49,822 nt of DNA from Eubacterium sp. CAG:180 (lineage in GTDB: Bacteria > Bacillota > Clostridia > Oscillospirales > Acutalibacteraceae): assembly GCA_000432435.1 (NCBI GenBank), contig HF993122.1, positions 105,957 through 155,778 of the forward strand, written 5' to 3'. Within the stretch, counting starts at the first letter, position 1, and the number at the start of each line of letters is the position of its first letter. Below are positions 16,421-25,344 of this stretch, in pieces. Both the position numbers and the translations under genes were made by a program. The notes beneath the pieces are model-generated. The model did not search any database. It had not been told where the DNA came from and saw nothing but the letters and a program-made list of their open reading frames with translations.

Positions 16421-16510
16421 GTGCTCATAACCCGATAAAAAAAGAACTGTCATAAAAGACAGTTCCTAAATGGTTGCGGGGACAGGACTTGAACCTGCGA
16501 CCTCCGGGTT
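16381..16510. repeat. Direct repeat copy 1 (with 3' half of initiator tRNA)
   Basis: About 130 bases nearly identical to 16630-16759, offset by exactly 249 bases, with only a few single-base differences. It includes a terminator and the 3' part of the fMet tRNA (16471-16510), breaking at the anticodon loop (GGGTT, then ACATCTC). Such a tRNA 3' copy is the usual scar of an integrating element. Confidence 0.8.
16444..16465 (-). terminator. Duplicated tRNA terminator
   Basis: GAACTGTC-ATAAAA-GACAGTTC with an A-run to the left (T-run on the minus strand). It is the copy of the tRNA terminator at 16693-16714 and lies behind the truncated tRNA fragment. Confidence 0.75.
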
Positions 16511-16629
16511 ACATCTCACAAGGCTGCGCCTTGCTTGCCCCTCAGAAATATAGTCGCATATGCTCGCTTGGAGCGCATCGCAATGCTCCTTATTTCTTCA
16601 CCTCAGCGGCACGCCTTAATCTGCCACAG

Positions 16630-16795
<166 letters not shown>

Positions 16796-16830
16796 ATATT
16801 AAGTTGTGCCCTCTTTCAGAGTGCCTAACC

Positions 16831-16859
16831 ATTATATTATCATTATATGCGTTTGTCAA
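16831..16859 (-). promoter_or_regulatory. Promoter of tRNA-fMet
   Basis: On the minus strand TTGACA (16854-16859), a 17-base spacer and TATAAT (16831-16836) form a perfect vegetative promoter about 36 bases before the tRNA. Confidence 0.88.
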
Positions 16860-16910
16860 GTGTTTTATTTGTATTTTATATTTTTCGGTGTGTTTCGGTT
16901 TTACAGCGAT

Positions 16911-16946
16911 TAAAAAGGCGGCGACATCTCAAAATAAGAGCCGCCG
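16911..16946 (-). terminator. Terminator of the bile salt hydrolase gene
   Basis: GGCGGC (from 16917) and GCCGCC (16940-16945) pair, followed on the minus strand by TTTTTAA. It lies about 15 bases past the stop of the gene. Confidence 0.75.
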
Positions 16947-16960
16947 CACTTTGTAATTTT

Positions 16961-17935
16961 TCAGTTCTGAAAATTTATCTGCTCGTCTTTTACGGGCGAA
17001 TAACGTATCAAATCGGAAGAATCGAGATTTTCGCGATGCATATCAACAGCCGAAATTTGATGATTGTCATACGTTGTGTAATAGTAAATTCCCTTATCTG
17101 TATTGCAACAAGATGTGTAAAGCGTAATCTCGTATTTGCCGCTTTCCAGCTTGCAGCAACCCCTTGGCTGGCTTACCGAATTGAGAATATGGAAAAACTG
17201 ACTTACGCTTTTTTCTTCGCCGTCCTCGGACAGAGAATTTGCCTTGACGAACGCCGCTCTGACAAACCTCGACTGCGAAGAGAGATCTCCGGGAAGTCCG
17301 AGTGCGCCCATACCGCGAGAATAAGTCGAGAGATTTATATCGGGAGCAAATGTGTTTTTCGGGTCGGCCGCGCTGAGGCTCATATAGTTGTTTAAATTTT
17401 GAAGCTGCATATCAAACGGCGGATTGTTTGTAAGAACGCCTACGGGATTTTCGTAGACTTTAAGTCCGTCCTTTACGGACTCGACTACGATACAGCCGCT
17501 TTTGTCGGCTATTATCCAGTGAAGCTGTGCGGCGGGGAGCGACTCGTTAAACGGCGTGTTTGTGATATTTACATTTGAGAGCAATTTTTTCGCTTCGTCA
17601 ACGCTTGCGCACCGACATAAGAGCCACGGTATAAATTCGCATTGCGCGACGTTGCATTTACCGCTTTTTTCGTTACCGTAATATGCGTTGCCGACAAAAT
17701 TAAGTCCTGCCGCGGCAAGTCCCTTTTCGTTTGCTGCGTCGTAATAGAGCGGATAATTATCCGCAACATATGCCATACCTATTATGGCATAGTGGCTCTT
17801 CAGAGGCTCCGCGAATTTGAATTTAAACGGGTAATTACGCGGCGTCACGGTAATTTCGTCTCCGTATGAAAATTCATAGTCGAGCGTGCGGCCGAAATAA
17901 AAATCGTTTGTTTTGTATGTTGCTGCGGTACACAT
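16961..17935 (-). CDS. Choloylglycine hydrolase (bile salt hydrolase)
   Basis: Cytoplasmic N-terminal-nucleophile hydrolase that cuts glycine or taurine from conjugated bile salts. Cys2 becomes the nucleophile after Met removal. Arg16 and Asp19 occur in FGRTLDYE, Asn79 in AAGLNF, Asn171 in LTNNPPF, and Arg223 in SSQSRFVRAAF; all the positions usually cited for the active site are present. The 324-residue length is typical. GGGAGGA precedes the start. Penicillin V acylases share the fold, but the LTNNPPF and SSQSRFVR segments favour bile salt hydrolase. It has its own terminator and points to life in an animal gut. Confidence 0.9.
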   Translation of the reverse strand: MCTAATYKTNDFYFGRTLDYEFSYGDEITVTPRNYPFKFKFAEPLKSHYAIIGMAYVADNYPLYYDAANEKGLAAAGLNFVGNAYYGNEKSGKCNVAQCEFIPWLLCRCASVDEAKKLLSNVNITNTPFNESLPAAQLHWIIADKSGCIVVESVKDGLKVYENPVGVLTNNPPFDMQLQNLNNYMSLSAADPKNTFAPDINLSTYSRGMGALGLPGDLSSQSRFVRAAFVKANSLSEDGEEKSVSQFFHILNSVSQPRGCCKLESGKYEITLYTSCCNTDKGIYYYTTYDNHQISAVDMHRENLDSSDLIRYSPVKDEQINFQN

Positions 17936-18040
17936 ATTAAGTCCTCCCGAAATATTTGATTTTTACAGAGAAAATGCTATACTTATGTTTGCCCGAAAAA
18001 ACGGAACACTTAAAATATAGATTATAATTGTTTTAATATT

Positions 18041-18580
18041 ATGAACTTTATGAAAACAGATTATGAGTTGAAAAGGTCAAAAAGAAAAACTCTGTCGCTC
18101 ACCGTGACAAAGGATTTAAAAGTAAGCGTAAAGGCACCTGTCGGTTGCCCGCAAAAAACGATAGACGACTTTGTTTTATCGCATGAAAAGTGGATAAACG
18201 AGCATATAGAAAAGCAAAAGAGCCGTCTTTCTCTTGAAAAAACGCTTGACGAAAAGAGAGTGTCGGAGCTTCGCGCGCTTGCCGCCGAGGAATTGCCGCG
18301 CCGCGTGGAATATTACAGCGACAAAATGGGACTTTATCCGACAAGTGTAAAAATAACCTCCGCAGCGACAAGATTCGGTTCGTGCAGCGGTAAAAATTCA
18401 ATATGCTTTTCATACAGGCTTATGCTTTATCCGCCGGAGGCTGTTGATTACGTTGTTGTGCACGAGCTTGCGCACATTAAGGAAAAGAACCATTCGGCAA
18501 GGTTTTATGCCCTCGTGGAAAGGTATATGCCCGATTACAGGGAGAGGGAAAAATTGCTCAAAAAAACACCGAAGCTTTGA
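18041..18580 (+). CDS. YgjP-like zinc metalloprotein (M48-type HExxH)
   Basis: A 179-residue soluble protein. The zinc site HELAHIKEKNH (HExxH plus a later His) lies near residues 140-150, followed by the family ending YMPDYREREKLLKK. The N-terminus, RSKRKTLSLTVTKDLKVSVK, is also typical of the YgjP/DUF45 family, which is proposed to be a metallopeptidase of unclear substrate. No ribosome binding site precedes ATG 18041 or the alternative ATG 18050, and a TATAAT at 18023-18028 lies so close that the mRNA may be almost leaderless. Confidence 0.8.
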   Translation: MNFMKTDYELKRSKRKTLSLTVTKDLKVSVKAPVGCPQKTIDDFVLSHEKWINEHIEKQKSRLSLEKTLDEKRVSELRALAAEELPRRVEYYSDKMGLYPTSVKITSAATRFGSCSGKNSICFSYRLMLYPPEAVDYVVVHELAHIKEKNHSARFYALVERYMPDYREREKLLKKTPKL

Positions 18581-18605
18581 TTTACAAGGCTTCGGTATAT
18601 TTTTT
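18568..18605. terminator. Shared terminator of the YgjP-like gene and thyX
   Basis: ACCGAAGC (18568-18575) pairs with GCTTCGGT (18589-18596), with A-run and T-run on opposite sides. It overlaps the stop codon of the plus-strand gene and serves both converging genes. Confidence 0.85.
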
Positions 18606-19980
18606 ACATTGAAAATGTCTTGCGCATTTCTTCCTGTCTGCCGCAACAGAATCTGCCCTCGGGGCAGGATGAAATAAAGCAGCTCGGACCGTAGTATTTG
18701 AAAATCCCCGGAGCGACTTTTCTCAAAAGTTCGAGTGCCTCTACCGCATGCGCTCTGATTTCCCACTGAGCTCGTGAGCAGGTGCGCAGCTTCATAAATG
18801 TCAGTAATTCGCGAGCGTTCATGGTTGTGACTATATCGAGCGTGTTGCCGCTGAGAAGGTAGTACACGAGGCTTTCCTCGCTCTTGCCGAGTGTGCGAAG
18901 TCTCTCATATTCGGCGGCATTTTCCTTGAATGCGGTTTCGTATTTAAGAAGCAGCTCAGGGTCTTTTTTGACCGATTCGGGGACGATGTGCCGTTTTCTG
19001 TCCGCTCTTATCAGTTCGGGAATTTCTATACTCTGCATTCTGTGGCGTGTGAAGTGAGTTATTCCGGAGAGTGAAACGTCATTGAAACGAAGTGTGAAAT
19101 CCGCCGCCTCGAGTGCTCTCGGCCTTGAAGAGTGAACAAGACTGTATGTTATTTTGTCGGCAACCGTGTCGTCCGATAAAATACGGTCTATATCCTCGGT
19201 TGAAGCGTTGGTGTAAGAGATGAGCGCGCTTCTCTGAACATTTTTTTCGGCGTCACCCGTGTATGAGAGAAGCTCGACTTTTTTGCCGTTTGTGCGGCGC
19301 GGAACGTCGCCGATAAACGAGAGGTCGGGGTTATCCGGCATATAGTTTTTACTGCGCTCGTCAAAGCCCGTCATTATGCCGGGAGTGAGCTTTTCCGCCT
19401 GTTCCTTTAATTCGCGCCCGAGCTTTACTATTTCGGGGTATTTGCTGCCTCTGCCGTAGAGCATGGCTTTTAACAGGTGCAAAAATTCACGCCCGTTTAT
19501 GCTGCAAAAGAAGTTGGAAAAAAGGCAGTATGGCAAAAGGAATCTCGCGTCCTCTTTGGGTACGCCGGCCTCGCAGAATTCGCTGTACAGACCGAAGAGC
19601 TTTGCCATATGGCTTTTGTAGTTTTCGTCCGCATCCTCGGGAATAAAAAATCCCGCATCCGAAAAATCAACGTATCTGCGTGATTTTACGGTGAATGAAG
19701 CGAGCCTGAATTCGATGACGAATTGCTCGACAACCGCCGTGACATTTTGAAAGGCGAGATTAAAATATGTATGTTCCACTACCGAATTGTGACCGGAGCG
19801 CGTAACCTTGTCGATAAGCTTTGCATTTTTTTCGCAGTCCTGCGATTTTTGCCATATACCGAGCACGGTGCCCTCCTGAGTAGACACTCTGCCGCCGGCC
19901 GAGGTTATTTTTTCGCCGCAGTCGGAAAGGCCTATTATGAATGCTCCGCTTTTATTTAAATCCAAATTATCGAGATTCAT
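18604..19980 (-). CDS. thyX: FAD-dependent thymidylate synthase, double-length
   Basis: Makes dTMP from dUMP with methylene-THF and FAD. The 458-residue length is about twice the usual ThyX and shows two related halves. The N half has GHNSVVEHTYFNL (residues 63-75) and FRLASFTVKSRRY (91-103). The C half has HFTRHRMQS (309-317) and NARELLTFMKLRTCSRAQWE (388-407). The ThyX signature RHR-x7-S-x-RY is divided: the RHR is kept only in the C half, and the Ser and Arg-Tyr end only in the N half. The active site may therefore form across the halves. It is divergent from tmk, the next enzyme of the pathway, with a promoter between them. Confidence 0.88.
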   Translation of the reverse strand: MNLDNLDLNKSGAFIIGLSDCGEKITSAGGRVSTQEGTVLGIWQKSQDCEKNAKLIDKVTRSGHNSVVEHTYFNLAFQNVTAVVEQFVIEFRLASFTVKSRRYVDFSDAGFFIPEDADENYKSHMAKLFGLYSEFCEAGVPKEDARFLLPYCLFSNFFCSINGREFLHLLKAMLYGRGSKYPEIVKLGRELKEQAEKLTPGIMTGFDERSKNYMPDNPDLSFIGDVPRRTNGKKVELLSYTGDAEKNVQRSALISYTNASTEDIDRILSDDTVADKITYSLVHSSRPRALEAADFTLRFNDVSLSGITHFTRHRMQSIEIPELIRADRKRHIVPESVKKDPELLLKYETAFKENAAEYERLRTLGKSEESLVYYLLSGNTLDIVTTMNARELLTFMKLRTCSRAQWEIRAHAVEALELLRKVAPGIFKYYGPSCFISSCPEGRFCCGRQEEMRKTFSM

Positions 19981-20065
19981 CTGTGCATTTGCCCCTTTTC
20001 GATGTTTTACAATATTTTATCACATTATATCGGTTTAGGCAATTTGGAATATTGTGCATTTTTTG

Positions 20066-20094
20066 TTGTAAAAAATGTAATTGTTTGCTATAAT
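20066..20094 (+). promoter_or_regulatory. Promoter of the tmk operon
   Basis: TTGTAA (20066-20071), a 17-base spacer and TATAAT (20089-20094), about 33 bases before the tmk start in the intergenic gap shared with thyX. Confidence 0.65.
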
Positions 20095-20127
20095 AATTTA
20101 GATTAAAAATTAAAAGGGGTAAAAGGT

Positions 20128-20805
20128 ATGCCCGGCAAACTTATAGTTATAGAGGGACTTGACGGAAGCGGTAAATCGACTCAAACGGAGCTTCTTCAAA
20201 AAAAACTTGCGGCTCTGTCTGTCGACACAAAGAGAATTAAGCTGCCGGATTACGACGACCCGTCAAGCACGCTTGTCAGAATGTATCTCGGCGGCGAATT
20301 CGGAAACGACCCGTCGTGCGTCAACGTCTATGCGGCGTCCTCGTTTTATGCGGTGGACCGCTATGCGAGTTACAGCCGTCATTGGAAAGAGGATTATCTT
20401 TCGGGTAAGGTCATTTTAGCCGACAGATATACTTCGTCGAACGCCGTTCATCAGGCGGTAAAGCTGCCGCAGAGCGAGTGGGACGACTATATTAAATGGC
20501 TTTGCGATTACGAATACGAAAAGCTCGCCGTGCCGAAGCCCGACAGGATTATATATCTTGATATGCCGGTTGACGTGTCACAGCGACTTATGACAAAGCG
20601 CTACGGCGGCGACGAGGTGAAAAAAGACGTCCACGAGGCAAATGTAGAGTATTTGCGTCGCTGTGCAAAAGCGGCGGCATTTGCCGCGGAAAAAATGGGC
20701 TGGGAGACCGTGGTCTGCTCCGAAAACGGTGAGCCGCGCCCCATAGCCGATATAAGCGAAGAAATATTGGGTATAGTAAAAAAAGAACTTGGTTTAGGAG
20801 AATAA
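20128..20805 (+). CDS. tmk: Thymidylate kinase
   Basis: Phosphorylates dTMP to dTDP with ATP; cytoplasmic. The P-loop GLDGSGKST is at residues 10-18, the dTMP-binding DRYTSSNAVHQ follows near 100, and DRIIYLDMPVDVSQRLM leads into the lid. The 225-residue length is slightly above the usual 205-215. AAAGG precedes ATG 20128. It lies next to thyX, which makes its substrate, and two bases ahead of the next gene. Confidence 0.92.
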   Translation: MPGKLIVIEGLDGSGKSTQTELLQKKLAALSVDTKRIKLPDYDDPSSTLVRMYLGGEFGNDPSCVNVYAASSFYAVDRYASYSRHWKEDYLSGKVILADRYTSSNAVHQAVKLPQSEWDDYIKWLCDYEYEKLAVPKPDRIIYLDMPVDVSQRLMTKRYGGDEVKKDVHEANVEYLRRCAKAAAFAAEKMGWETVVCSENGEPRPIADISEEILGIVKKELGLGE

Positions 20806-20807
20806 TT

Positions 20808-21698
20808 TTGCTTGAATTCAGAAATCCCGAATTATCGGACAGAGCTTGGGTAACGGGCGTAATGGAGCGTTCGGGCGATATGGCCTGCGAGTACTGCTTC
20901 GGTAACCTTTATATATGGGCGCCCGTGTATGAAAATACAATTTGCGAGTATGACGGTATGTTTTTGGCGCGCGACGGCGTAGGCGATCCGATGTATCTTT
21001 ACCCGTGCGGCGACGGCGATAAAAAGGCCGCCGTAAACGAACTTATACGTTATGCCGAAAATCACGACGGCGCGCGTTTAACCATGTACTGCCTCACTCC
21101 GTCAAATGTCCGTGAGCTTGAAGATATGATGCCCGGAAAGTTTGAGTTTACCGAGATGAGGGAATTCGCCGATTACATTTACAATACCACCGATCTTATT
21201 GACCTTGCCGGCAGGAAGTACCACGGCAAGCGTAACCATATAGCTTATTTCAAAAATAACCACGATTGGCATTTTGAGCCGATAAACGACGGCAATATGC
21301 AATTATGTCTTGATATGAACCGGAAGTGGGAGGCTTTAAACCGCGAAAAGGACCCCGATGAAATAGATAGCGAACTTGAAGCTATAAAGCGTGCGTTCTC
21401 GAATTTTGACGAGCTCGGGTTCAAAGGCGGAGTTTTATACGCGGACGGCGAGGTTGTGGCTTACACTCTCGGCGAGGAGCTGAACAGCTCGGCTTTTTGC
21501 ACACATATAGAAAAGGCGTATGCTTCGGTTCGCGGAGCTTACCCGACGGTAAACCGTGAATTTGCGGCAAATATGCTTGCTAATTATAAATTCATAAACC
21601 GTGAGGACGATACGGGAAGCGAAGGGCTCCGCAAGGCAAAGCTCTCATATTACCCGGAGATACTTCTTCAAAAGTACCGCGCTTTTTATAAGGGATAA
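20808..21698 (+). CDS. DUF2156/LPG-synthase-like acyltransferase fold protein
   Basis: A 296-residue soluble protein with the tandem GNAT-like layout of the DUF2156 family, related to the aminoacyl-transfer domain of phosphatidylglycerol lysyltransferases. Typical pieces are RKYHGKRNHIAYFKNN (about residues 135-150), GGVLYADGEVVAYTLGEELN and VNREFA, then KLSYYPEILLQKY at the end. The start is TTG 20808 behind TTAGGAG, two bases after tmk. It may transfer an aminoacyl group, but the acceptor is unknown. No membrane segments are present, so it is not a full MprF. Confidence 0.75.
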   Translation: MLEFRNPELSDRAWVTGVMERSGDMACEYCFGNLYIWAPVYENTICEYDGMFLARDGVGDPMYLYPCGDGDKKAAVNELIRYAENHDGARLTMYCLTPSNVRELEDMMPGKFEFTEMREFADYIYNTTDLIDLAGRKYHGKRNHIAYFKNNHDWHFEPINDGNMQLCLDMNRKWEALNREKDPDEIDSELEAIKRAFSNFDELGFKGGVLYADGEVVAYTLGEELNSSAFCTHIEKAYASVRGAYPTVNREFAANMLANYKFINREDDTGSEGLRKAKLSYYPEILLQKYRAFYKG

Positions 21699-21701
21699 GA
21701 T

Positions 21702-22535
21702 ATGGAAATTCGGCTTTCTTCTCCGAAGTACAAAGAAAAGATGTATTCGCTGTGGCAAAGCTGTTTCGGCGACGACAGAGAAACAATCGATATGTTTTTC
21801 AAAAACAGCTTTTCTTATGAAAATGCGGTTATCTGCACGGACAAAGCAGAGGTTGTGTCACAACTGTTTTTGCTTCCGGAAAAGCTCTCACTCGGCGAAA
21901 AGGAGTATTTTGCATACTATATTTATGCTGCCGCCACCGCAGAGAGTTACAGAAAACAGGGCATAATGGGTTCGTTACTGGAATTTACTTCAGCTCTTGC
22001 CGCCGACAGGAAAGCCGATTATCTGTTTTTGGTTCCGGCGACGGAGAACCTTTTTGATTATTACGAAAAATTCGGCTTTTATAAAGCTCTCTATGCCGAA
22101 AAAACCGTCTTTAAATTGACCGGCGGTGAGCCGCTCGACATTAAAAGCACCGAGCCGCCGGATATAAAAAAGGCAGCTCTCAAAAGAGAAAAGCTGTTGA
22201 AGGGCGTAAACCGTGTAGTGTGGCGAGAAAACGAAATAAAACTGTTTTCGGATTTTCTCGGCGACGACGGCAAAATAGTTTTCGGAGACGATTTTTATGT
22301 CTCGTACAGTCCGGCTGAAAACGGTGTTTTTGTCACGGAGCTTCTCTGCGGAGGAACATATGAAAACGCCTTGGACGTTTTGAAAAAAACGGGTGAAAAT
22401 ACGTTTTTTGTCTCTGTGCCGGAGGAAAAAGCTGCCGAATTAAAAAATTGCAAACGCACCGCCGTAGGTATGATAAAAAATATCAAAGGCGAGAAGATAA
22501 ATGACAGCGTGTATACAGGGATAACGCTGAACTGA
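21702..22535 (+). CDS. GNAT-family N-acetyltransferase
   Basis: A 277-residue protein whose N-terminal half has the GNAT acetyl-CoA core: YYIYAAATAESYRKQGIMGS (strand 4 and the R/Q-x-x-G-x-G/A loop), then LVPATENLFDYYEKFGFYKA. The C-terminal half is a second domain, as in Eis-like or tandem GNAT proteins. It starts three bases after the previous gene, so the two are co-translated. Its substrate cannot be told; the adjacent DUF2156 gene suggests a shared modification pathway, which is inference. Confidence 0.75.
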   Translation: MEIRLSSPKYKEKMYSLWQSCFGDDRETIDMFFKNSFSYENAVICTDKAEVVSQLFLLPEKLSLGEKEYFAYYIYAAATAESYRKQGIMGSLLEFTSALAADRKADYLFLVPATENLFDYYEKFGFYKALYAEKTVFKLTGGEPLDIKSTEPPDIKKAALKREKLLKGVNRVVWRENEIKLFSDFLGDDGKIVFGDDFYVSYSPAENGVFVTELLCGGTYENALDVLKKTGENTFFVSVPEEKAAELKNCKRTAVGMIKNIKGEKINDSVYTGITLN

Positions 22536-22581
22536 ATGCTTAAAGAAAGGATTGCCGCATTCCCGCGCGGCGGTACAAAAA

Positions 22582-23124
22582 ATGATTTATGTTTTTCTTG
22601 CGGACGGCTGTGAAGAGATAGAAGCTCTCACGCCGATTGATGTTCTGAGAAGAGCAAAAAAAGACGTTAAGGTTGTAGGCGTCGGTAAAAAAACAATAGT
22701 TTCGTCTCACAATATCAGGATTACGTGTGACGCCGAGACAACCGAGGTTTCTCCGAACGAGGACATAGAGGCGGTTATTTTGCCCGGCGGTATGCCCGGT
22801 ACTTTAAATCTTGAAAAGTCGGAAAAGGTAAATGAATTTATAGACCGCGCTTCAAGCGACGGAAAGCTTATCTGCGCTATATGTGCGGCACCGTCCGTGC
22901 TCGGCCATAAAAATCTGTTGAGGGGCAAAACCGCAACATGCTTTCCGGGCTTTGAAAAAGACCTTTACGGCGCTGTTGCCACAGGTGCTCCCGTAGAACG
23001 GGACGGGAACATAATAACTGCGCGCGGAATGGGCGTGGCTCTCGAATTCGGACTTAAAACAGTCGAGGCACTTTGCGGAAGCGAGGTTGCCGAAAGCATA
23101 AAAACATCTGTTCAAAGCGAGTGA
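22582..23124 (+). CDS. DJ-1/PfpI family protein
   Basis: A 180-residue DJ-1 family protein related to YajL/ThiJ. It has MIYVFLADGCEEIEALTPID with the conserved Glu in the N-terminus, AVILPGGMPGT, and the nucleophile-elbow Cys in ICAICAAPSVLG, then TARGMGVALEFGL. The family includes glyoxalases and deglycase-like stress proteins; the exact role here is open. ATG 22582 matches the usual family start; a TTG at 22552 would place its ribosome binding site too close. The next gene begins five bases after the stop. Confidence 0.82.
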   Translation: MIYVFLADGCEEIEALTPIDVLRRAKKDVKVVGVGKKTIVSSHNIRITCDAETTEVSPNEDIEAVILPGGMPGTLNLEKSEKVNEFIDRASSDGKLICAICAAPSVLGHKNLLRGKTATCFPGFEKDLYGAVATGAPVERDGNIITARGMGVALEFGLKTVEALCGSEVAESIKTSVQSE

Positions 23125-23129
23125 TAAAA

Positions 23130-23702
23130 ATGACGGCTCAAAGTGAGGATAAAGCGTTTTTAAGAAGACGCGCCAAGGAGTACAGAAAATCACTTTTGCC
23201 GGAGGAGAAGGCGAGACGTGACAAATTTGTTACGGACAACCTGTTTGCCCTCGATGAATTTAAAAACGCTAAAACCGTTTTGTGTTATGTGTCGTCTTCA
23301 CGCGAGGTTGACACATCGTGTATAATTAAACAGGCGGTGCTTTCGGACAAAATCGTTGCCGTGCCGAGATGCGTTGACGCTTTCGGGCATATGGAGTTTT
23401 GCCGTATAGACTCTGTTTTTGATCTTGAACCCGGGGCGTTCGGCATAATGGAGCCGAACCCATCATGTGAAATTATGACCGTCTTTGATAACGGTATATG
23501 TATAGTACCGGCTCTTGTATTTTCCGAGGACGGATACCGCGTCGGCTTCGGAAAAGGCTATTATGACAGGTTTTTGCAGTCGTTTTCAGGCACAAAAATC
23601 GGGCTCGCATACGAAGAGCAGATAATAAAGAGAATCCCGCACGACAGCTACGATATTAAATCCGACATAATTGTTTCGGATAAGAAAGTACACAGAGTTT
23701 AA
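23130..23702 (+). CDS. 5-formyltetrahydrofolate cyclo-ligase
   Basis: ATP-dependent enzyme that turns 5-formyl-THF into 5,10-methenyl-THF, returning folate to the one-carbon pool. The N-terminal basic LRRRAKEYRKSL precedes the SSSREVDT segment, and the signature GYRVGFGKGYYDRFL holds the ATP-binding loop, with IGLAYEEQ later. The 190-residue length is normal. ATG 23130 is used because earlier codons overlap the previous gene. With thyX and folC it adds to the folate/thymidylate theme of the window. Confidence 0.9.
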   Translation: MTAQSEDKAFLRRRAKEYRKSLLPEEKARRDKFVTDNLFALDEFKNAKTVLCYVSSSREVDTSCIIKQAVLSDKIVAVPRCVDAFGHMEFCRIDSVFDLEPGAFGIMEPNPSCEIMTVFDNGICIVPALVFSEDGYRVGFGKGYYDRFLQSFSGTKIGLAYEEQIIKRIPHDSYDIKSDIIVSDKKVHRV

Positions 23703-23719
23703 TGAAAGGAGGAGCGCCC

Positions 23720-25327
23720 ATGGATGACAATAAAAGAACTCCCGATGATTCATATAAGGACCTTTTGGATATTTATGCGCGTGAGGAAGACGAGCAGAAA
23801 AGACCCGAGCTTAAAAATATGGTTGAGAGAAACCGTAAGAGCGGCAAAAAACCCTTTAAGCTTGAAATAAAAGACCTTGACTCCGAGTTTACCGACGCTC
23901 CGCAAAAAAGGCCGCCTGTCAGACGAGATATGCCCGTGCATCACAGTACCGATGCGCCGGAAAGACATAACGCTCACAATGCTCACAAAAGACCGCCGGA
24001 AAAACACAAAATTCATAAAAGGCCGCCCGAAAAAAGCGGTACGGCACCGCGTGGAATAAGCTATGATGACGAATTCGGTCCCATAATTACGCGCGGCGGA
24101 AGAAACGGCGGAAATGCCGCCTCTTTCGGAACAGCCTCTTACGAGCAAGCGTCGGAGCAGGGTGCCGTACGTAAAAGGCCGCCGATAAAGGGTATAAAGG
24201 GAAACGAAAAAGAAATTGCGGTAAGAATAGCCGCGTATTTCGTAAGAAACAAAAAAACGTGGATAACGATAGCGGTTTGCGTTGTATGCGCAATTTGTCT
24301 GTCGTCGTATCTGATTAGCTGTATGAACGATGTTTTGGCAATACGCCGCGACAGCGAAAACGTTATATCTGTTACAATTCCCGCAGAGACCAACACAAGC
24401 GACGTTATCAACATATTAAAGGATAACGGCCTTATAAAGCATAAGCATTTCTGCAAAATGTTTGCAAAGATAATGAATTACCGTGATGACAACTATATGT
24501 CGGGTATTTACTATATAACCAAGTCGATGGGCGTTGAGAAGATGCTCTCAACATTTAAATCTCCTCCGTCAACGGGCGAGACCGTAAGGCTTTCGTTCCC
24601 CGAGGGCTACACGGCAGACCAAATAGTCGAAAAGCTCGAAAAATATGAGGTTTGCTCAGCTGATGCCATCTATAAGGCCATGAGAGAGGTGGACTTCAGC
24701 AGTGAATACACCTTTATTAAGAATGAGCCGAATAAAGAGCAGCGTTACAGGAGTCTTGAGGGTTATCTCTACCCCGACACATATGATTTCTATAAGGGCG
24801 AAAATGCCTCGAGCGTTATAAGGACATTCCTAAACAACTTCCAGAAAAAGTGGACGGACGATTATCAGAAAAAAGCCGACGCGCTCAATATGTCGGTTGA
24901 CGATATAATAAAGCTCGCCTCCATTATAGAAAAAGAGGCCGCCGATGCGACTCAGATGCCGCTTGTATCGTCGGTGCTTCACAACCGTCTCAATAAGCCG
25001 GGGCTTTATCCGTCGCTTCAATGCGATTCCACGGCGGACTATATCAACGATTATATTGCGAAGAATGTTACAAATGCCACGGAGCTTGCCGCCTACACCT
25101 CACGTTACAGCACATATAAGTGCGAGGGTCTGCCCGTGGGTGCGATTTGCAACCCGGGTAACGACTCAATAAACGCGGCACTCAATCCCGCAAAGACCGA
25201 TTACTACTTCTTCGCGCACGATACCAATAAAAAGATTTATCTTGCGAAAAACGATTCGGAGCGGCAGGCCAATAACATTGCCATACTCCAGGCCAATCAA
25301 AAAGCGGCCAAGTCGGCTTCGCAGTAA
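23720..25327 (+). CDS. mltG: Endolytic murein transglycosylase MltG
   Basis: Membrane-anchored enzyme that cuts nascent glycan strands and sets their length. An unusually long cytoplasmic N-terminus of about 180 residues has four KRPP motifs and is rich in Lys/Pro/His. One membrane span (about 181-202, WITIAVCVVCAICLSSYLIS) follows, then the LysM-like and YceG domains, with the catalytic-type Glu in IIEKEAADATQMPLVSSVLH and the family end YYFFAHD. ATG 23720 has GGAGG directly upstream; a start at 23702 would contain that site. It precedes the U32 gene, as in other Firmicutes. Confidence 0.9.
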   Translation: MDDNKRTPDDSYKDLLDIYAREEDEQKRPELKNMVERNRKSGKKPFKLEIKDLDSEFTDAPQKRPPVRRDMPVHHSTDAPERHNAHNAHKRPPEKHKIHKRPPEKSGTAPRGISYDDEFGPIITRGGRNGGNAASFGTASYEQASEQGAVRKRPPIKGIKGNEKEIAVRIAAYFVRNKKTWITIAVCVVCAICLSSYLISCMNDVLAIRRDSENVISVTIPAETNTSDVINILKDNGLIKHKHFCKMFAKIMNYRDDNYMSGIYYITKSMGVEKMLSTFKSPPSTGETVRLSFPEGYTADQIVEKLEKYEVCSADAIYKAMREVDFSSEYTFIKNEPNKEQRYRSLEGYLYPDTYDFYKGENASSVIRTFLNNFQKKWTDDYQKKADALNMSVDDIIKLASIIEKEAADATQMPLVSSVLHNRLNKPGLYPSLQCDSTADYINDYIAKNVTNATELAAYTSRYSTYKCEGLPVGAICNPGNDSINAALNPAKTDYYFFAHDTNKKIYLAKNDSERQANNIAILQANQKAAKSASQ

Positions 25328-25344
25328 TTTACCAGAGGAGCAAT

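Noticed and set aside
16961..17935. Penicillin V acylase rather than bile salt hydrolase
   Set aside because: The residues are shared, but LTNNPPF and SSQSRFVR agree better with bile salt hydrolases. Substrate tests would decide.
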